DNA of 64,000 nt from Pyrocephalus nanus (taxonomy: Eukaryota > Chordata > Aves > Passeriformes > Tyrannidae), in the NCBI GenBank assembly GCA_038380795.1, contig CM076261.1, positions 92,402,418 through 92,466,417 on the forward strand, written 5' to 3'. The translations under genes were made by a program, and so were the position numbers. This document shows, piece by piece, positions 50,770 through 63,400 of the stretch. Each line of letters begins with the position of its first letter. The first letter of the stretch is position 1. The notes beneath the pieces are model-generated. The model saw only the letters and a list, made by a program, of their open reading frames with translations, was not told the DNA's origin and searched no databases.

Positions 50770-50785
50770 ATATATATATATATAT
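50770..50785. repeat. (AT)8 microsatellite
   Basis: Eight perfect AT units followed by a T run. Confidence 0.95.
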
Positions 50786-51686
50786 TTTTGGATTACCATA
50801 TTCAGATTTTTATCCAGATTTCCATAATGCTGTTACATAAGATAACTGAAAAAAGACTGAATAAATGCACTGTACATGATGTGTGCTGCCTTTGAACAAT
50901 GAAATTTTGCTGGTTAACATTTTCTCAAAGGCTTCTTTGTAAGGAACACGACCAGCAAAGAGGAGATAGAAAATACGATGGCACAATTTTAGTAATGCTG
51001 CCATCTAACCTATTAGACAGAAGAACTAAAATAAAAATTAGCTAATTTTAAATGTAATTAGCTTTGAGAGGTATAAACCAGCATTAATTCTTCTAAGTAC
51101 TCAGTTAAACATAAACAGACTCATCAGACATTCTCCAAGTAGTCAAGTAAAAGAGAGAACTGGAATATTAACATGAAAGAAGGGAGCATCACAAATCAGG
51201 CAAACAAAAACGCTAAAGTTTCTTCAGGGAAACATTAACAATCTTCAACTCATAAACTGTATTAGTGCTGTTCTTATTTTCGTGGTTAATCCTACCTCAG
51301 ATGCTACTAGTGCTCAGCTTTGCTTCTACATTAAATATATCGAGTTTAATTGATGCATTTTATCTTCCCTGATGATACTGAAATGGGAGTCAGGAGCCCG
51401 CTGGTTCAAGGAAGAACTTCTGAAGTTCACACAGAGCTCAGTGGTGTGAGCAGGCACAGAGCAGGTCTCGAAGGATGGGCACAGACAACCTCAGCCTGGA
51501 CAACTGAAAACGTGGGCACTGGGGTAAACCTCTAGTCCAAATAACAAGTCTTCTTCAGCATGAAAATACTTAAGAAAGGAATAAAAATGTCCACAGTCTA
51601 CCATAACAAACCTGTAAATAACTCTTATTCTGGGCTGGCAGGGGAGAGCTGATTAGAAGACACACATCAAACACATGCATCTGAGG

Positions 51687-51703
51687 GGCGTGTGTGACAC
51701 GCC
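51687..51703. repeat. 7-bp inverted repeat, GGCGTGT/ACACGCC
   Basis: Perfect 7-base arms with a GTG loop. Each arm contains one CpG, in DNA where CpG is rare. It could act as a paired binding site, but function is unknown. Confidence 0.75.
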
Positions 51704-52030
51704 ATATGGGTGTAAGACAGCCTGCAAAACCTGCGTCGTTCATGGATGCAAATTCCTTTCAAATCTAAAACATTTCTGACATCAAGTGATTTGTCCTGCC
51801 TTAATGGTAATTCCAAGTGATAAACTTACAACACGACTACAACAGATTAGGAACCAATCGGAACCTTTTAAGTTTACATTTTGTAGGAGTAATGTAAATC
51901 AAGTAACTCTAGCTGTCAGTGTCATAAGCAGCCCTAAGTTCACTGATACCAGAAAAATGCTTCAGATAATCAACAAGCTAAAGAAAAATATTTCTGTTTT
52001 ATAAAGTTAGTAATGCAGTTGCTCCCAGAT

Positions 52031-52050
52031 CTGCAAATGAGCATTTGCAT
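52031..52050. promoter_or_regulatory. Inverted pair of POU octamer-like sites
   Basis: CTGCAAAT (52031-52038, one mismatch from ATGCAAAT) and a perfect octamer, ATTTGCAT (52043-52050), face each other with 4 bases between them. The core GCAAATG-AG-CATTTGC is a perfect palindrome. POU dimers bind related arrangements. The surrounding 52010-52110 is complex AT-rich sequence (CAATTAGCTGAACTG). Confidence 0.35.
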
Positions 52051-55000
52051 GCAGTGAAATGAAAGAGGCAACTGGAAATCAATTAGCTGAACTGAAAATG
52101 AAAAAGGTTTCAGCCCCAGAGCTGCAATCTGCACCAAGAATTGCCTGTGTGTTTTTATTACATCTTATGCTTTGAGTTGGGATGCATGTGATGGAGAGCT
52201 CCAAACACTCCCTGGTTTGGTAGAATTGGAGTATTTTGATATTTATCAACAATGGCAGCAACAAGTTTTGGTTTATTTGCATTCCCGAGTTTATAGTTGT
52301 TTAGGCAGGAGGGTTTTTATCCATTTAGAGATATGAAATTCAGACTGGGAGTTTTCACCCAAGGCTGCCCCTCCACACTGTGCTGTGCAGACTGAAGAGG
52401 TTAATTCATCAATGGGATTTATCACACCTAACACAGCCACTGTAATGACAACAAACAGAGAATTTTTTTCTTTTCTGTCTCCCTGCAATGGCCATTTGGA
52501 AAGGGAATTTTGGGGATGGGAATGCAAGTGGTCATTTCCCCAAGGTTGGGCTTCATGCTGTGTTATGAAGCAGCACACGAAACACAAGTATTTTTTGGAG
52601 ATGCAGAGATCTGTTAATAAGACTATGGCACTGTGGCCTCACTCAATAAACTTTGCTGTAGTGATGACAGGTGAGTGATGTCCCTCTCTTTATTTCACCT
52701 CATGAGCTTTATCTCTTTCTCCTACCCTGTTGAGGCAAGGGAACAAGACAGTGGATGAGGGGACACCTGGCCAAGGTCAAATCATTACAACCCCACTCAC
52801 CCCCCCCAGGAAATCACTGCTTGTGTAGTAGATAAATTTAATTCTGTGTGTATATCCCTTCCACACATGTAGAGTTTCAGTGCCACAGACTTTATACTGA
52901 ACACACATGGTATTCTTCAGAGACTATCATGTGGCCACAGCCAGACAGAAATCTTCCATATGGTGTTGCTACTGTACCTATAAAAAGGCTTTAATGAATT
53001 CTGACTTCACACCGTCACACAAGAAGTATGGAAATGTAATGCCTGCCACATTTTGTTGCTCTCAGCCCCTCCTGCAGTCTGTCCTCCTGTGTCTTTTCCT
53101 CCCTGGTTCTGCACTGGAAGGCTGTGCTCACCTCTAGCAGGCGTCTAAGAACATCCACCACCCATCTGTTTGCGTTCAAATCAAGCTTTTTTTTCAAGCT
53201 GTTGCTCATGCCGCCCATTGGCTCTTGGAAGAGTTGTGTTGCTTTACTCCCTCCTTCAAGCATTTCCTTGGTGTGATGCCCACAAAGGCTTCACAAGGGT
53301 GTTGACACGTTAGAGATCACTGCCTACCATGGTGAACCACAGCATCTCCTTGATCTTTTTTTTTTTTTTTGTCCTCCCCAGCTCATTCAGAAATTTCCTT
53401 TCATCTTTTACACAGATGGTTGTTTCTGGGCACAATCTCCCTTTTTTTGTCTCGTTGCCTGCAATGCACCAGTTATTCAGCAGGATTAGCAGGATTTATA
53501 GGTTCTATGCTTGCACAAATAATATATAATAATTAACTGATTAGGAGTTTGGGAAAATAAATAAGTAACTCTTCCATTTTTCATGGATGGTATTTTCTAA
53601 TTTACTCTCCCACATAAGCACTTATGAAGTCTACTCTTTCAAAAAAGATACTATATTTTATGTTTCTCCTTTTCTTTTTTAAAGAAAAAACAATCCAAAT
53701 ATTTGAACTAAAGCTATTTCTATATATTAGAAAACTGTTTCTATATATGAGACACAGACACATGGAAATACAGTCTAACTTGAAGACACCAATGGTATTT
53801 TTATTGCTGAATAGGAACAATTTATATCTATGCCTTGTGGCTGGCTTTCTAAAATCCTCACCACCATTCATAGATGTGGATAGAAAAAGCAGCACTATTT
53901 TAGGTTGCTGGAAGGAGACCATTAGTCACAATGAACACTTTACAGTTGGTGTACATTGCAGGGGCTGTTGACCAAATGAACCTTTAAAGGAGAGCAATTT
54001 TAAGCCCACTAAAACTCAGACACAGGCCAACTCATGAGGAAAAAAGTCTTGGGAATTAAGGAGAAAAACACTATTAATTCACACAATCCCCTTGCTCAAC
54101 ATGTGTGAGAATCCTTCCTATAGCCACAAGAACGTGGAGAATCCCACAGAAGGGCAAGCTGAATATTGCAGACATTTAGAAGGTGCTAATGAACTTGATA
54201 AGCTTTAAATACATGGAATAAAGGAGGTTAGGGTTGTTGATTTTTATGGGTGTTTTTTTTTTTATAATTTCTGGCTTCATAATTTCAACCTGAGTTGTTT
54301 AGTGGCCAAATGTGTCATGTAAGACATTCAGCCTAGTGAGAGAGGTGAAGGAATTCCAGGCTAAGCAGTCAACTGGAAGCACAAGGAGGAAGTTATGAGG
54401 CCAAGACAGTTTCATCCAAATATTTCATTTTGGGGCAGAAAATATGCTGAGGAATTTAAGCTTATGAAACAGAAAAGAGTTCATATTTTCCGATGTTTTT
54501 GTCCTAAGTAGTGGCAAAGGCCCTGCAGTGAAGGGACAACCACAACCTTTCTTACAAGAAGACCTCCCATACAGCATTTTCCTTTTTCTTTTGCTCCTAA
54601 TTACATTCCTTTGCATCACATAAAAATGCACGACACCCACTGCTGGAGAGTAAAGATGTATCAATGGAAAGTAGGTATTACAGGGGAAACAAAAGAAAAA
54701 TTACTGAATTTACAGAAAGTCAGTATAATGCATTCCAGCCACCTTTTGCAATGCTCTAGAAAGGGGCCTACAGAGCTGTCAACACAGCCTTCAACTCAGG
54801 AGATCTCATTTACTTTGGAAATTCTCTCTCTTTGTCTGAGGCATTTCGGGGATACAATTTAAAATAAACTATAATAGAGGAAGTTACTCAACTTCAAATC
54901 TGCACTAACACCAACACCTCCAAAGACCAAGGGGACAAACAAAAGCAAACATCAGCAGCCAGTTTCATTCACTTTCACATTTTCAGAAAACCAAATAGTG

Positions 55001-57267
55001 TTTTAATATTCCTGGGGCAAACCACAGTAGCTGTCCTGTCAGATTTCAAGGCACACTCCAAAACTGTTCCTCCTCTCAATTTTGTGTATTAAACAACCCG
55101 TCTGGTTTGGGTCTGATCCAATAAGACTAACCTGCATCCTTCAAATATCCTTTAAATGCAACATGCTGCAGTTTTAATAACTTTATGAATGCAATGTGTG
55201 TTGTGCTCTTCCTACTCACAGAATTGTGAATCAAGGGCTTGCTCATACCTCAGTGTTTAGTAGTCTGTGTGCCCCTCAAATCCTGCCCTCAGAGGCATTG
55301 AGGAATACTACAGAGCATTCTAGGTTTCCTGGAAGCAAATTCCATTGTGAAATTTTATCTGTGATCAAAAAAAACATTCCCCAAATCACTGCAATGTACA
55401 AAGCAACTATTAAAATAGAGTTCTTCAAACGATGTTCACCTTTTTACCAATGCTGTCTTATTTATAGTTTATAGTCACTGGGCTTCCACATTCCCTTTAA
55501 CATTTAAACATTTACATACTGGCATTGCTCTGGGATGGCACACATGCCAATGGCTGTTAGCAGGACAAAAAGCAGCATTTGGATTAGTAGTTGGTGCAAA
55601 CCTTGCTTGACTTCATAGTAACTATAAAGATTTCATCGATATGTCACACTAAACCATGCTGCATGGTTGGAGCTGTTCCAGTGTTGTGTTCTGTAACTCA
55701 CAGAACCAGGAAAAAAACCCCTCAGTTCCTTAATACAGGAAGTAATTAAGTCAGAATTCAGCTGGGTAAATGTAGACATTCCCCAAGGTCAGTGGGGAGA
55801 CACTATTGCCTTTCTTCCAACAACCCTCCTTTGGGCCTCTGATGCCAAATGGTGGACTGGTTTTAAAGGGGTTTTCTAGTGGGGTTTTTTGTTGCTGTCG
55901 GGTAGAAAGGGAGAGGGAAACAGAAGTGTGTCATAATGCAGCTTCATCAAACAGTGCAATGACATGTTAATCTGCCATGTAAGCTCTAGATGGGTGAGGA
56001 AGTAGGAAATTATATGCACAATCTTCCCTCTTTTATGGATTTTATGTATAATTTCTGCAAAGATAATCTAAGACTTCAGGTTCCTATGTACCAAGTGAAG
56101 AGAGGTTAATTTGCTGCTTTTCCTGATACAAAGAGCCCAACCACTAACCCTCCAGTTTGGTTTAAAATAAAGTGAACAGGGATGTTGCTCAGATTTATGA
56201 GTGTTTCCTTTGGGAGTTTGTCCCTGATTCATAGACCTTACAACCAACAGTTTGGATATATCTCTTCATTCTCTAACCTCTTGTACTTCTCAGGACATAT
56301 AATTTCATTTCCTCCTCCTCCAGTCACTTGTGTTTGGGCATGAATCTCCCCACCAGGGAGCCTGGAGATCAAGTTTATGGTCTTCTCCTTCCAAAAGGTC
56401 ACAAATTAATCTCTCCTGGAAGATACTGGAGATATCTGAAGGAGCTCTAATAGCCTCAAACACTAAATTTGTGTAAAGAAATACAAACTGACAAGGCAGG
56501 TAAGAGCCATGGCAAGTCTCATGTTCACATGGTTAAACTCCCTTCCTGCCCAAAACAGTGCAGCCTCACCCAGAGTGTCAGTGCAAGCAGCTCCCAGTTA
56601 TTCCACTCTCTAAGACTGACAATAAGTGGGATTTGGGACTGACCACCAGCCATCCCTGGAAGAACTGCTGGAGGAATCTTTACAGATATAGATATTACCT
56701 TCCATATTCTCCTCATTTTCTCTTGAAGGAAATGGTAGGGAAGGATGGAAGGGGTGATTCCTCAGCAGGAGCCAGCAACTCTAGTTCTTTTATTTGCCTC
56801 TTTCATTGGCTAAAAGCTAAAATAACCCAGTGAGGCACAGGGTTATGGGTTCAAAATGGACACAGAGACTGATGCCTTTGATTTTCTGGCTTTGCTTCCC
56901 AAAACATCTGCTGGCAAAAACACTTTTCTGAGAGAGATCAGCAAAAGGACTGTTTTTCCCCAAAACAAGTGCAACTGCAGATATAATTCAGAGCTGGAAA
57001 AACACACTGTGAAGCCAAACCATTATATAAAAATAATTATACAGCAGTTTCAAATACAGTTAGGAATTTCCATCTAAATGAGAAGGAGTACCAGGAAACC
57101 CAATTGAGGCTCTAAAGAACCAAATTTGAACTGTAGAACCGACATAACTTGCTCCACTGTGGCTCCTGAAAGAGCTAATTTACCTTAATAAGGACCTATG
57201 GACTGAGCACAATGTAGAAAGGTACAAATGAAGTTATTTTCTGCACTTAATAGTATTAATAACAGGT
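52051..57267. other. 5.2 kb of unique DNA, no gene seen
   Basis: No gene recognised. Frames at 52291-52678 (both strands, about 97 codons), 53015-53263 (minus, 82 codons) and 53602-53971 (both strands, up to 115 codons) lack recognisable domains. A T15 run lies at 53356-53370. A strong donor (ACAG|GTGAGT) at 52672 ends a frame from 52385, but its acceptor is unclear. Confidence 0.45.
53356..53370. repeat. T15 homopolymer
   Basis: Fifteen T residues. It could be the tail of a minus-strand retroposon, but no body is recognised. Confidence 0.9.
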
Positions 57268-57372
57268 AATACATATATATTACATATATAAAGATTTGTG
57301 TATATAAATAATACACAACTACATATATAATGTATATAAATATTACACACATATATACATATATAAACAATA
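57268..57372. repeat. AT-rich (TATA/CATA)n tract
   Basis: About 105 bases of imperfect ACATATATATT, TGTATATAAAT and ACACATATATAC units. It is a decayed microsatellite able to form several hairpins. It gives a spurious minus-strand frame rich in I, Y and V. Confidence 0.9.
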
Positions 57373-59193
57373 CACTATGCTATAACAAATAAAGGCCAAA
57401 TTCAAGAGAGTGGGAAACTGTTGACAAACTGTGTAACATCCCTGCTTGGTTCAGAGCACTGTGAGGAAGAACCATACTGTGGTCACTGCAATTTCTCACA
57501 AAAACTGCAGCAGAATCTGCAGTGGGAATATTTATTTAGGGACCCTGTGGGACCAAGAGGAAAAGAACTAGAATCTTTACCTCTATAATAATTATTTCTT
57601 AGTGTTTTTTTTTTTTTTCCTCAGTCCTAATGTTGCTTTTATGCAACTATTTGCATTTATTAAATTATAATTTATTTCAGATAACTCAAAAGGAAAATAA
57701 ACATTTGAATGCCTTCTACTAGTGAAAGAGAAAACCAATATGACAAGAAAATTGCTAATATGATAAAAAATTTATATCCAACCAAGGCAGACTATCAATC
57801 CTGCTGTTTCTGGCTCATATTCAATTTTATAAAGAGATAAAATGATTTTTTTAAAATGCATTAATAAATAATGCAGTAGTACAATTCAATTAGAACAAAA
57901 GTTTCTTTTTCCCAGAACCAAAAAAAATACCAGGAGGGAATTACACTCATTTTGCTCCTTTTGGGAATAAACAAGAAGATACTTCCCATTGCACAGGGTC
58001 TTTTAATGACAGATGGAGCAGTGGGCAGGAGCCATGCTGGGAGAGCATTTCTGCCACCACAGGTGCTGCCCAAGACAGCTCTCCAACACCTTCCTATGTG
58101 CTCCCATTTGCCATCCCTGCTAAAAGCAGGATGCCAGGGCAAAAGGAATGGAAGCAAAAGCTCACTCTGAAAAATTTGTAGATACAGGAAGGGTAAGCGG
58201 AGCAAATGTCAAATTTTCCTAAACTATTTGCACAAATAAAATTATTAATGGACAAAAAGGAGTCAAGAATAACAAGTGCTTGGGAATATATTTACTGCAT
58301 ACACAGTCAGTGACAATCAGGTGCCTTAACTTGGCCTCATCGTCACTGGCAAACGGTCACAACCAGCTGACAAGAAAAGCAGAGAGAAAGCCAGGAAAAA
58401 AATCTCTCACCTCCCCAGATATGAGTGGTTCCAGAATCACTTCCATCATTTAACATCACTTATTTGACTTGTTGCTGATCACAGCCATCTACTACCACCA
58501 TCACAGCACAGTTACAGGCAAGAAACGAGCCCTGCTCTCCATTCTCAGAGGCAGCTCAGCAATATGTACAGTACTTCCAGGGCAATTATGTTACACGATG
58601 CTCTAAAATAAATTCAATTATTAAACAACACCATATGTCACTTCCCTCCAGCTGAAAACACAGCACAGAGTTACTTTGTTAAAAAATCAAAACCTGCTGG
58701 AGGAAATAGTATTAGATGCCACTAAAAAGCCTGTTTCTTTACTGCAGGATGGAGTGATGGTATAATTATAAGTTTTGGCAAACTTTAACCTCCTCTCTGA
58801 GCACTTGTTCAACATCTCTCCCCTTTCACTCTCCCACCTGCAAAATGACTGCCTGCATAAGCTCTCACCTCTGTGTTTCTCCTCTTGCCTACAAGCCACT
58901 TGTTAGTGAGCCACTTGCACACAAGCACTGCCGTGCCTGGTCTGCCAAAGCTCCCCCCAGACCTCCCAGCCAGGAGGGCACCTCACACACCAGCAACGGG
59001 CGGGTTCTTTTTCCCCCCACGTCTCCTCTTTCCAGAGCTGGGGATGCCACTCCATCCTCCTGCTCCAGCAGCCTTTGCCATACACCACCCCCTCCAGCAG
59101 CATCTGGATGCTCAGCAGGTCCCAGCACCGCCCTGCTTTGCAATTCACTGAATATCAAACACTCCTCCTGCCAGACCAGCGAAATCATTCATC
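57373..59193. other. Unique DNA, GC-richer towards its end, no gene seen
   Basis: A T14 run lies at 57605-57618. From 58840 to 59160 the sequence becomes GC-rich (CCCCCAGACCTCCCAGCCAG and ACGGGCGGGTTC are examples) with overlapping frames of 81-151 codons on both strands. These look like composition artefacts. This GC-rich piece directly abuts the LINE-like fragment that follows and may belong to the same old insertion. Confidence 0.45.
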
Positions 59194-59320
59194 TTGGCCT
59201 TGATCGGCTCCTGCCTCAATTACTGCGACTCCTTCCTACCTGGCTCCCAATTCCCACATACTTCCTTCCTTTCCAGCCTGTTAAAATTCACAGCTGTTAA
59301 AACTGTCTTCCTAGTCTGAT
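59194..59320 (+). mobile_element. Probable ancient L2/CR1-clade LINE fragment (reverse transcriptase C-terminal part)
   Basis: Read from 59194 the frame gives LALIGSCLNYCDSFL, which aligns with the conserved HALVTSRLDYCNSLL block of L2- and CR1-clade reverse transcriptases. It continues with a PGSQ...LLKFTAVKTVFLV stretch comparable to the usual LQ..QNAAARLIF segment. The frame stops with TGA right after. It is strongly diverged and 5'-truncated. The match is by eye and rests mostly on the YC(N/D)S motif in context. Confidence 0.5.
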
Positions 59321-60435
59321 AGAAAATGTCCTTCCCTTCCTTCCAAGGCAAATAAGCTGTTCCTGCATGGAGCCATCCTCTCCACCCAACACACCACATC
59401 TAACAACAGCATGTGCATGCTGATGCCTCAAGATGCCTCTTGATCCTTGCTTCAAATCTTGGATTTTCTTCCTTATTGTGGCCCTTCTTGAAGCCACCAA
59501 ACCCACAGCCTTAATTTCCTCCTCACTTTTGTTCTTACTGTTTCTCTGTAATCCTCTCTCCATCTACCACAAGCGAAGCTGAAGAGTATCTCTTGCTGCA
59601 AGGTTTTTTCCATTAAAAGGCTTTTCATTACAGGAAAAGCTCAACAATTTCCAGAAAAATTGCTCTACATAAAAAGTGGAAACACTTAACATGTTATAAT
59701 CTTAAAACCAGTGCCTTATAACAAGAACACATTTTGGATTCTTAAAACTCTTCCTGCTTTCCTCTGAAGAAATCATTACCTGCAAAAGTTTTACTATTTC
59801 CTTTGAGGTTTATAAGGATAAATTTTATGATATTAAGGAACATTGGCAACATGGATAGGCAATTTAAAAGCAAGTTCAGGTACTTTAAAATCTATAAGAC
59901 ACACACTCTCTGGTATTCATCTTTTACAACTGTCTGTTAGTTGAAACCAAATAGTTTTTTAATATCTGAATTTGCCACTATGTTAAAATGGTAAAAAAAA
60001 TTTAAAAAGGAAAAGAAACACTAAGAGACCAGGAGCCTACAGTGCCACTGCTTGACGCTGGAGTTTGAGTGGTGAGAAGACAAAATCTTCCAAAAATACT
60101 ACTCCCTGTTCACTCCCTACCTTCGCTCCTCTGGTTATGAAAGAGTCTATGGAGGGGAGAAAACACAAGCTCTCAAAAAGAAATTCCCAGGAAGGTTCAC
60201 AGCTTGGAACTTGGCAAATAAAATATGGCTGCTCAAGTGGGAAACAGAAGATCCAGAGGAGAAAAGAAGAGACATAAAAGAGCCTCTGCGAGGGAAGAAG
60301 CTGAGATCAGAAATTGTATCTCCAAAACTGGATCAAGGAGGCAGGAGGAACTGGAAGTACAGTCTCTAAGCTAGAGATTAATCCATTGTACAAGCTACAA
60401 CTAAGACAGGACCAGTAAAATAAAGATCACTGGGG
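59321..60435. other. Unique DNA, no gene seen; purine-rich end
   Basis: 59321-59560 may continue the LINE-like fragment but I cannot follow it. 60140-60310 is purine-rich (AGAGGAGAAAAGAAGAGAC). No gene was recognised. Confidence 0.45.
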
Positions 60436-60490
60436 AAAAAAAAAAAAAAAGAAGAAAAAAAAAAAAAAAAGAAGAAAAAAAAAAAAAAAA
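60436..60490 (+). repeat. 20-bp-period array of A15-16 and GAAG
   Basis: The array runs A15, GAAG, A16, GAAG, A16, then GAGG. The period is exactly 20 bases, so whole units appear to have duplicated after a single GAAG interruption arose in a long A tract. An A tract of this size could derive from a retroposon tail. Confidence 0.93.
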
Positions 60491-63400
60491 GAGGTCCTAC
60501 AGAGAACATGGACGATAAGAAAAGCATGAAAGAATAACATGCAATCATAAGGCTTCCAGAGGAGAGACAGTATTAAATATTTAAGCAAGCCCATTATTCC
60601 CTCCTGGCTGGAAGAAAATACTGAACACTGTAGATACAAGATCACCTAACAATTAAGGGTGAAGAGGCTGGAAATAAAACAAAAAAAACACCCTCCAAAA
60701 AACCCCTAAACAAACAAACAAAAAAACCCAGTACACTTAAAGATTCAACATGCTTTCATCTGATGCCCCTTAAAATTATGAAAGATACCTCAGAACTAAA
60801 GGAAAAAGATAAAGAAGAAATACATAAAAACCAGAATGGACACCGGCACGGCCGTGATGAAAAGGATAATCGATAAAGATTCCTATCCTAAAACTCAAGC
60901 ACTGAATGCTATCTGACAAAAATCTCATTAGCCCTAGAATTTAAACACAAGCAGATCTAAAACTTTATAAAGAAGATAGGCGAGGGAGAAACCAAGTCTC
61001 TTTAACAGCAAAAGACAAAGTAGAGAAAACAGCAGGATGCTAAGCATGGGGGAAAAAAGGAACAATGAGGCCAGTCAGTTCATTAGGAACAGCAAGAAAT
61101 GTCTGATAACTAGTTCAGAATAAACAGTAAAAATCTTTGTAAGTGTTTTATAGAGGATTATGTGGAATAGACACATCTTCCCACAAAAGACAACCAACCA
61201 TCCCATGGATCAACATCAACTTCAGTAAGAAAGAGAAGATGAGAGGATAAGGCTGAATAATCAAGTTATACATGAATTCATATTATTTGGATTTTCTGTG
61301 CTTTAAACGAGCTTTAAACATTTATTAGTAAATTTCTTTTATAAAATTTAGCAAAGTAAGAGCATTTCCTGCTCCCACAGCTAAGGACAGTTGCACACAG
61401 AAGCTGAAATAACAGCTTGTTGTACAAACCTTTTGATAAAAACGTTGATGCAGGAATGCTTACTCAAATGCCAACAGATAGAATAAAAGCTATACTAATT
61501 GGATTTATGCACTCAGAAAAGGATTTATGGCAGACAAAAAAAGCCCCAGCTGTAGGTAATCATAGGAGCTCCTTTAAGCTGCCTGAAAATATGCATAAAA
61601 ATATCCCTATCTCTGATACAGGCACTGAAAAGTACCAGTGGTTTCAAAGACTAATTAGATAAATCCATCCAGGAAAGTTCAGCCTGACCTAATAAACACA
61701 AAGCTGTGGATCCAACCTCTGGCTCAAGAAGTGCCTAGAACGCGGTTTTCCAAAACTAGGAGGGCACTCATTTGGAAAAGTGGTATTTTAGACTTGACAT
61801 TTTATTCCCTATAAAAAGATTTATGCTACTGGCCACTGTCAGAAAAAAGGTTCTGGGTTGGGGGTCTCATCTAAAACAGACTGTGGTGTGATTACTCTTT
61901 CTAGACCTCAAAATGCTGGAGAGAAAAGATTTAGAATTTAAGGGCTCTATAAAAACATTCATTTGTCAGTGTAACTTTTGGGCACCTGTTTCTCATTTCT
62001 GTAAAGGCCTTTTACCTGCTGGATGGAAAGACAGGAGTCTACGGGTGAGACTTTCTGCTCTGTGACATCCTACAAGCTCAGACACAGGTGATGCTCCTGA
62101 GAGGTTCAGCAGGAAAATGTAGAAGAGGGTTTGTTATTTATAGGCAGGCACCAGACAGAGAACAAAAGGGGCAAAAGGGCATTTCAGTTCTGAAAAATTC
62201 AGATCACTCTGTCTAGAAAATAAATGAACACTCAGCTTCTCCTCAATGTGCCTTCACATTCCTGCCTAAATAAGAGAAGCTGTGATCTTATTCTACTTGA
62301 CAGTTTTAAGGGAGGTATGATCTGACTCTTTGAGGGCAAAACCTTCCAGGGGAAGTATAAGAAATTTTACTAAGAAAAATATACAATATCCCAAATCAGA
62401 TAAAAACTTTTCTCTTCCACTGTTTCCAAGAAAAAATGAAAAATAAATGTGGAAGAGACCTTTACTGACCCCCTTTTGAGGGACTGAAATGCACAGACCA
62501 ATAGTTATATTTACTTGCTTCAAACGTAAAAGGGATGAGCTTCTTCCCTTGATGAAAACTTTCTGTGTTCTAAGAAATCCTCAGAGCTAAAAGCACACCT
62601 CAGTGCTATTTCTCAGAGTAGCCAACTTTCCAGACTGTTTACTGCAAAGACTGAAATGCAGCCCAGCTCTGTGTTTTAAGGCACTTCAGAAAACATCCAA
62701 ACGTGCTCGGGGTTTAAATGTGTTTGTTACCTAACACAAAAAAACATCAACAGTAAAACAATGCATGAAAGTTACCACCATTATCATTATCCCACACAGT
62801 TTGTCTCTAACCATGTGACCTTCCAACCTTTCATAATCATCCTAGAATTGTCTACACTGACAGCCTTGCAAGTTTTTTATTTCTTCCCCAAAATGCACTG
62901 CTACATTAAAAATACATGCAGATGAAGAACTCTATCTTTTTCATTTTTATATTTCTACCAGTGAACTTCCAGCATTGGGTGACAGCTTCCAACAACAGCT
63001 GGGCCTCTAAGCCTTAAGAGTAAATAATTTCTTTGATGAGAGCAAGTTTTCTAGAGGAGGCAATTGCTTTTGGTTACACCAACTATCATAACCAGCTACC
63101 ACAAGTATCTAAAATTCTTCCTAAGATCCTAAAGTAAAACAGAACAATAATAATGATTCCATGACCTAAAAGATTTGCCTCATGTTGATGGACACCGAGA
63201 AAGCAGATTCTACCAAGATTCCAGAAATGCTGAATCTTCTGTAAGAACATTTTTGCCATCGGGATTAGGAAAGTCTCAATGAAGGTAATGAGGTGATCCT
63301 GCATAGGGTGGCAGCCTACATGTTCCTAAACTGGTGTCTCACCATAGTGTAAGGCTAGGACCTATAATTTTCAAGAAAACAACTGAAAGGGGTTTTTTGG

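Larger units (their letters stand above)
46323..52030. other. 5.7 kb of unique AT-rich DNA, no gene seen
   Basis: No gene recognised. 48150-48300 carries TCTAATTACCGCC, GGCTTTAATTACTGC and GTCATTAAAGCTAATG. 50041-50540 has frames on both strands (65-83 codons) with no domain. 51350-51540 is GC-richer, again with no domain. Simple tracts inside are listed separately. Confidence 0.5.

Noticed and set aside
52385..52678. Plus frame ending at a strong GTGAGT donor
   Set aside because: The acceptor is ambiguous and the upstream frame has no protein character that I recognise.
53015..53263. Minus-strand 82-codon frame with a donor-like GTGAGC inside
   Set aside because: The pairing acceptor is purine-rich and poor, and the peptide is unrecognised.
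58845..59300. 151-codon plus frame with long frames on the other strand
   Set aside because: Pro/Ser-rich composition follows from GC-rich DNA. The frame overlaps the better-supported LINE-like fragment in a different reading frame.
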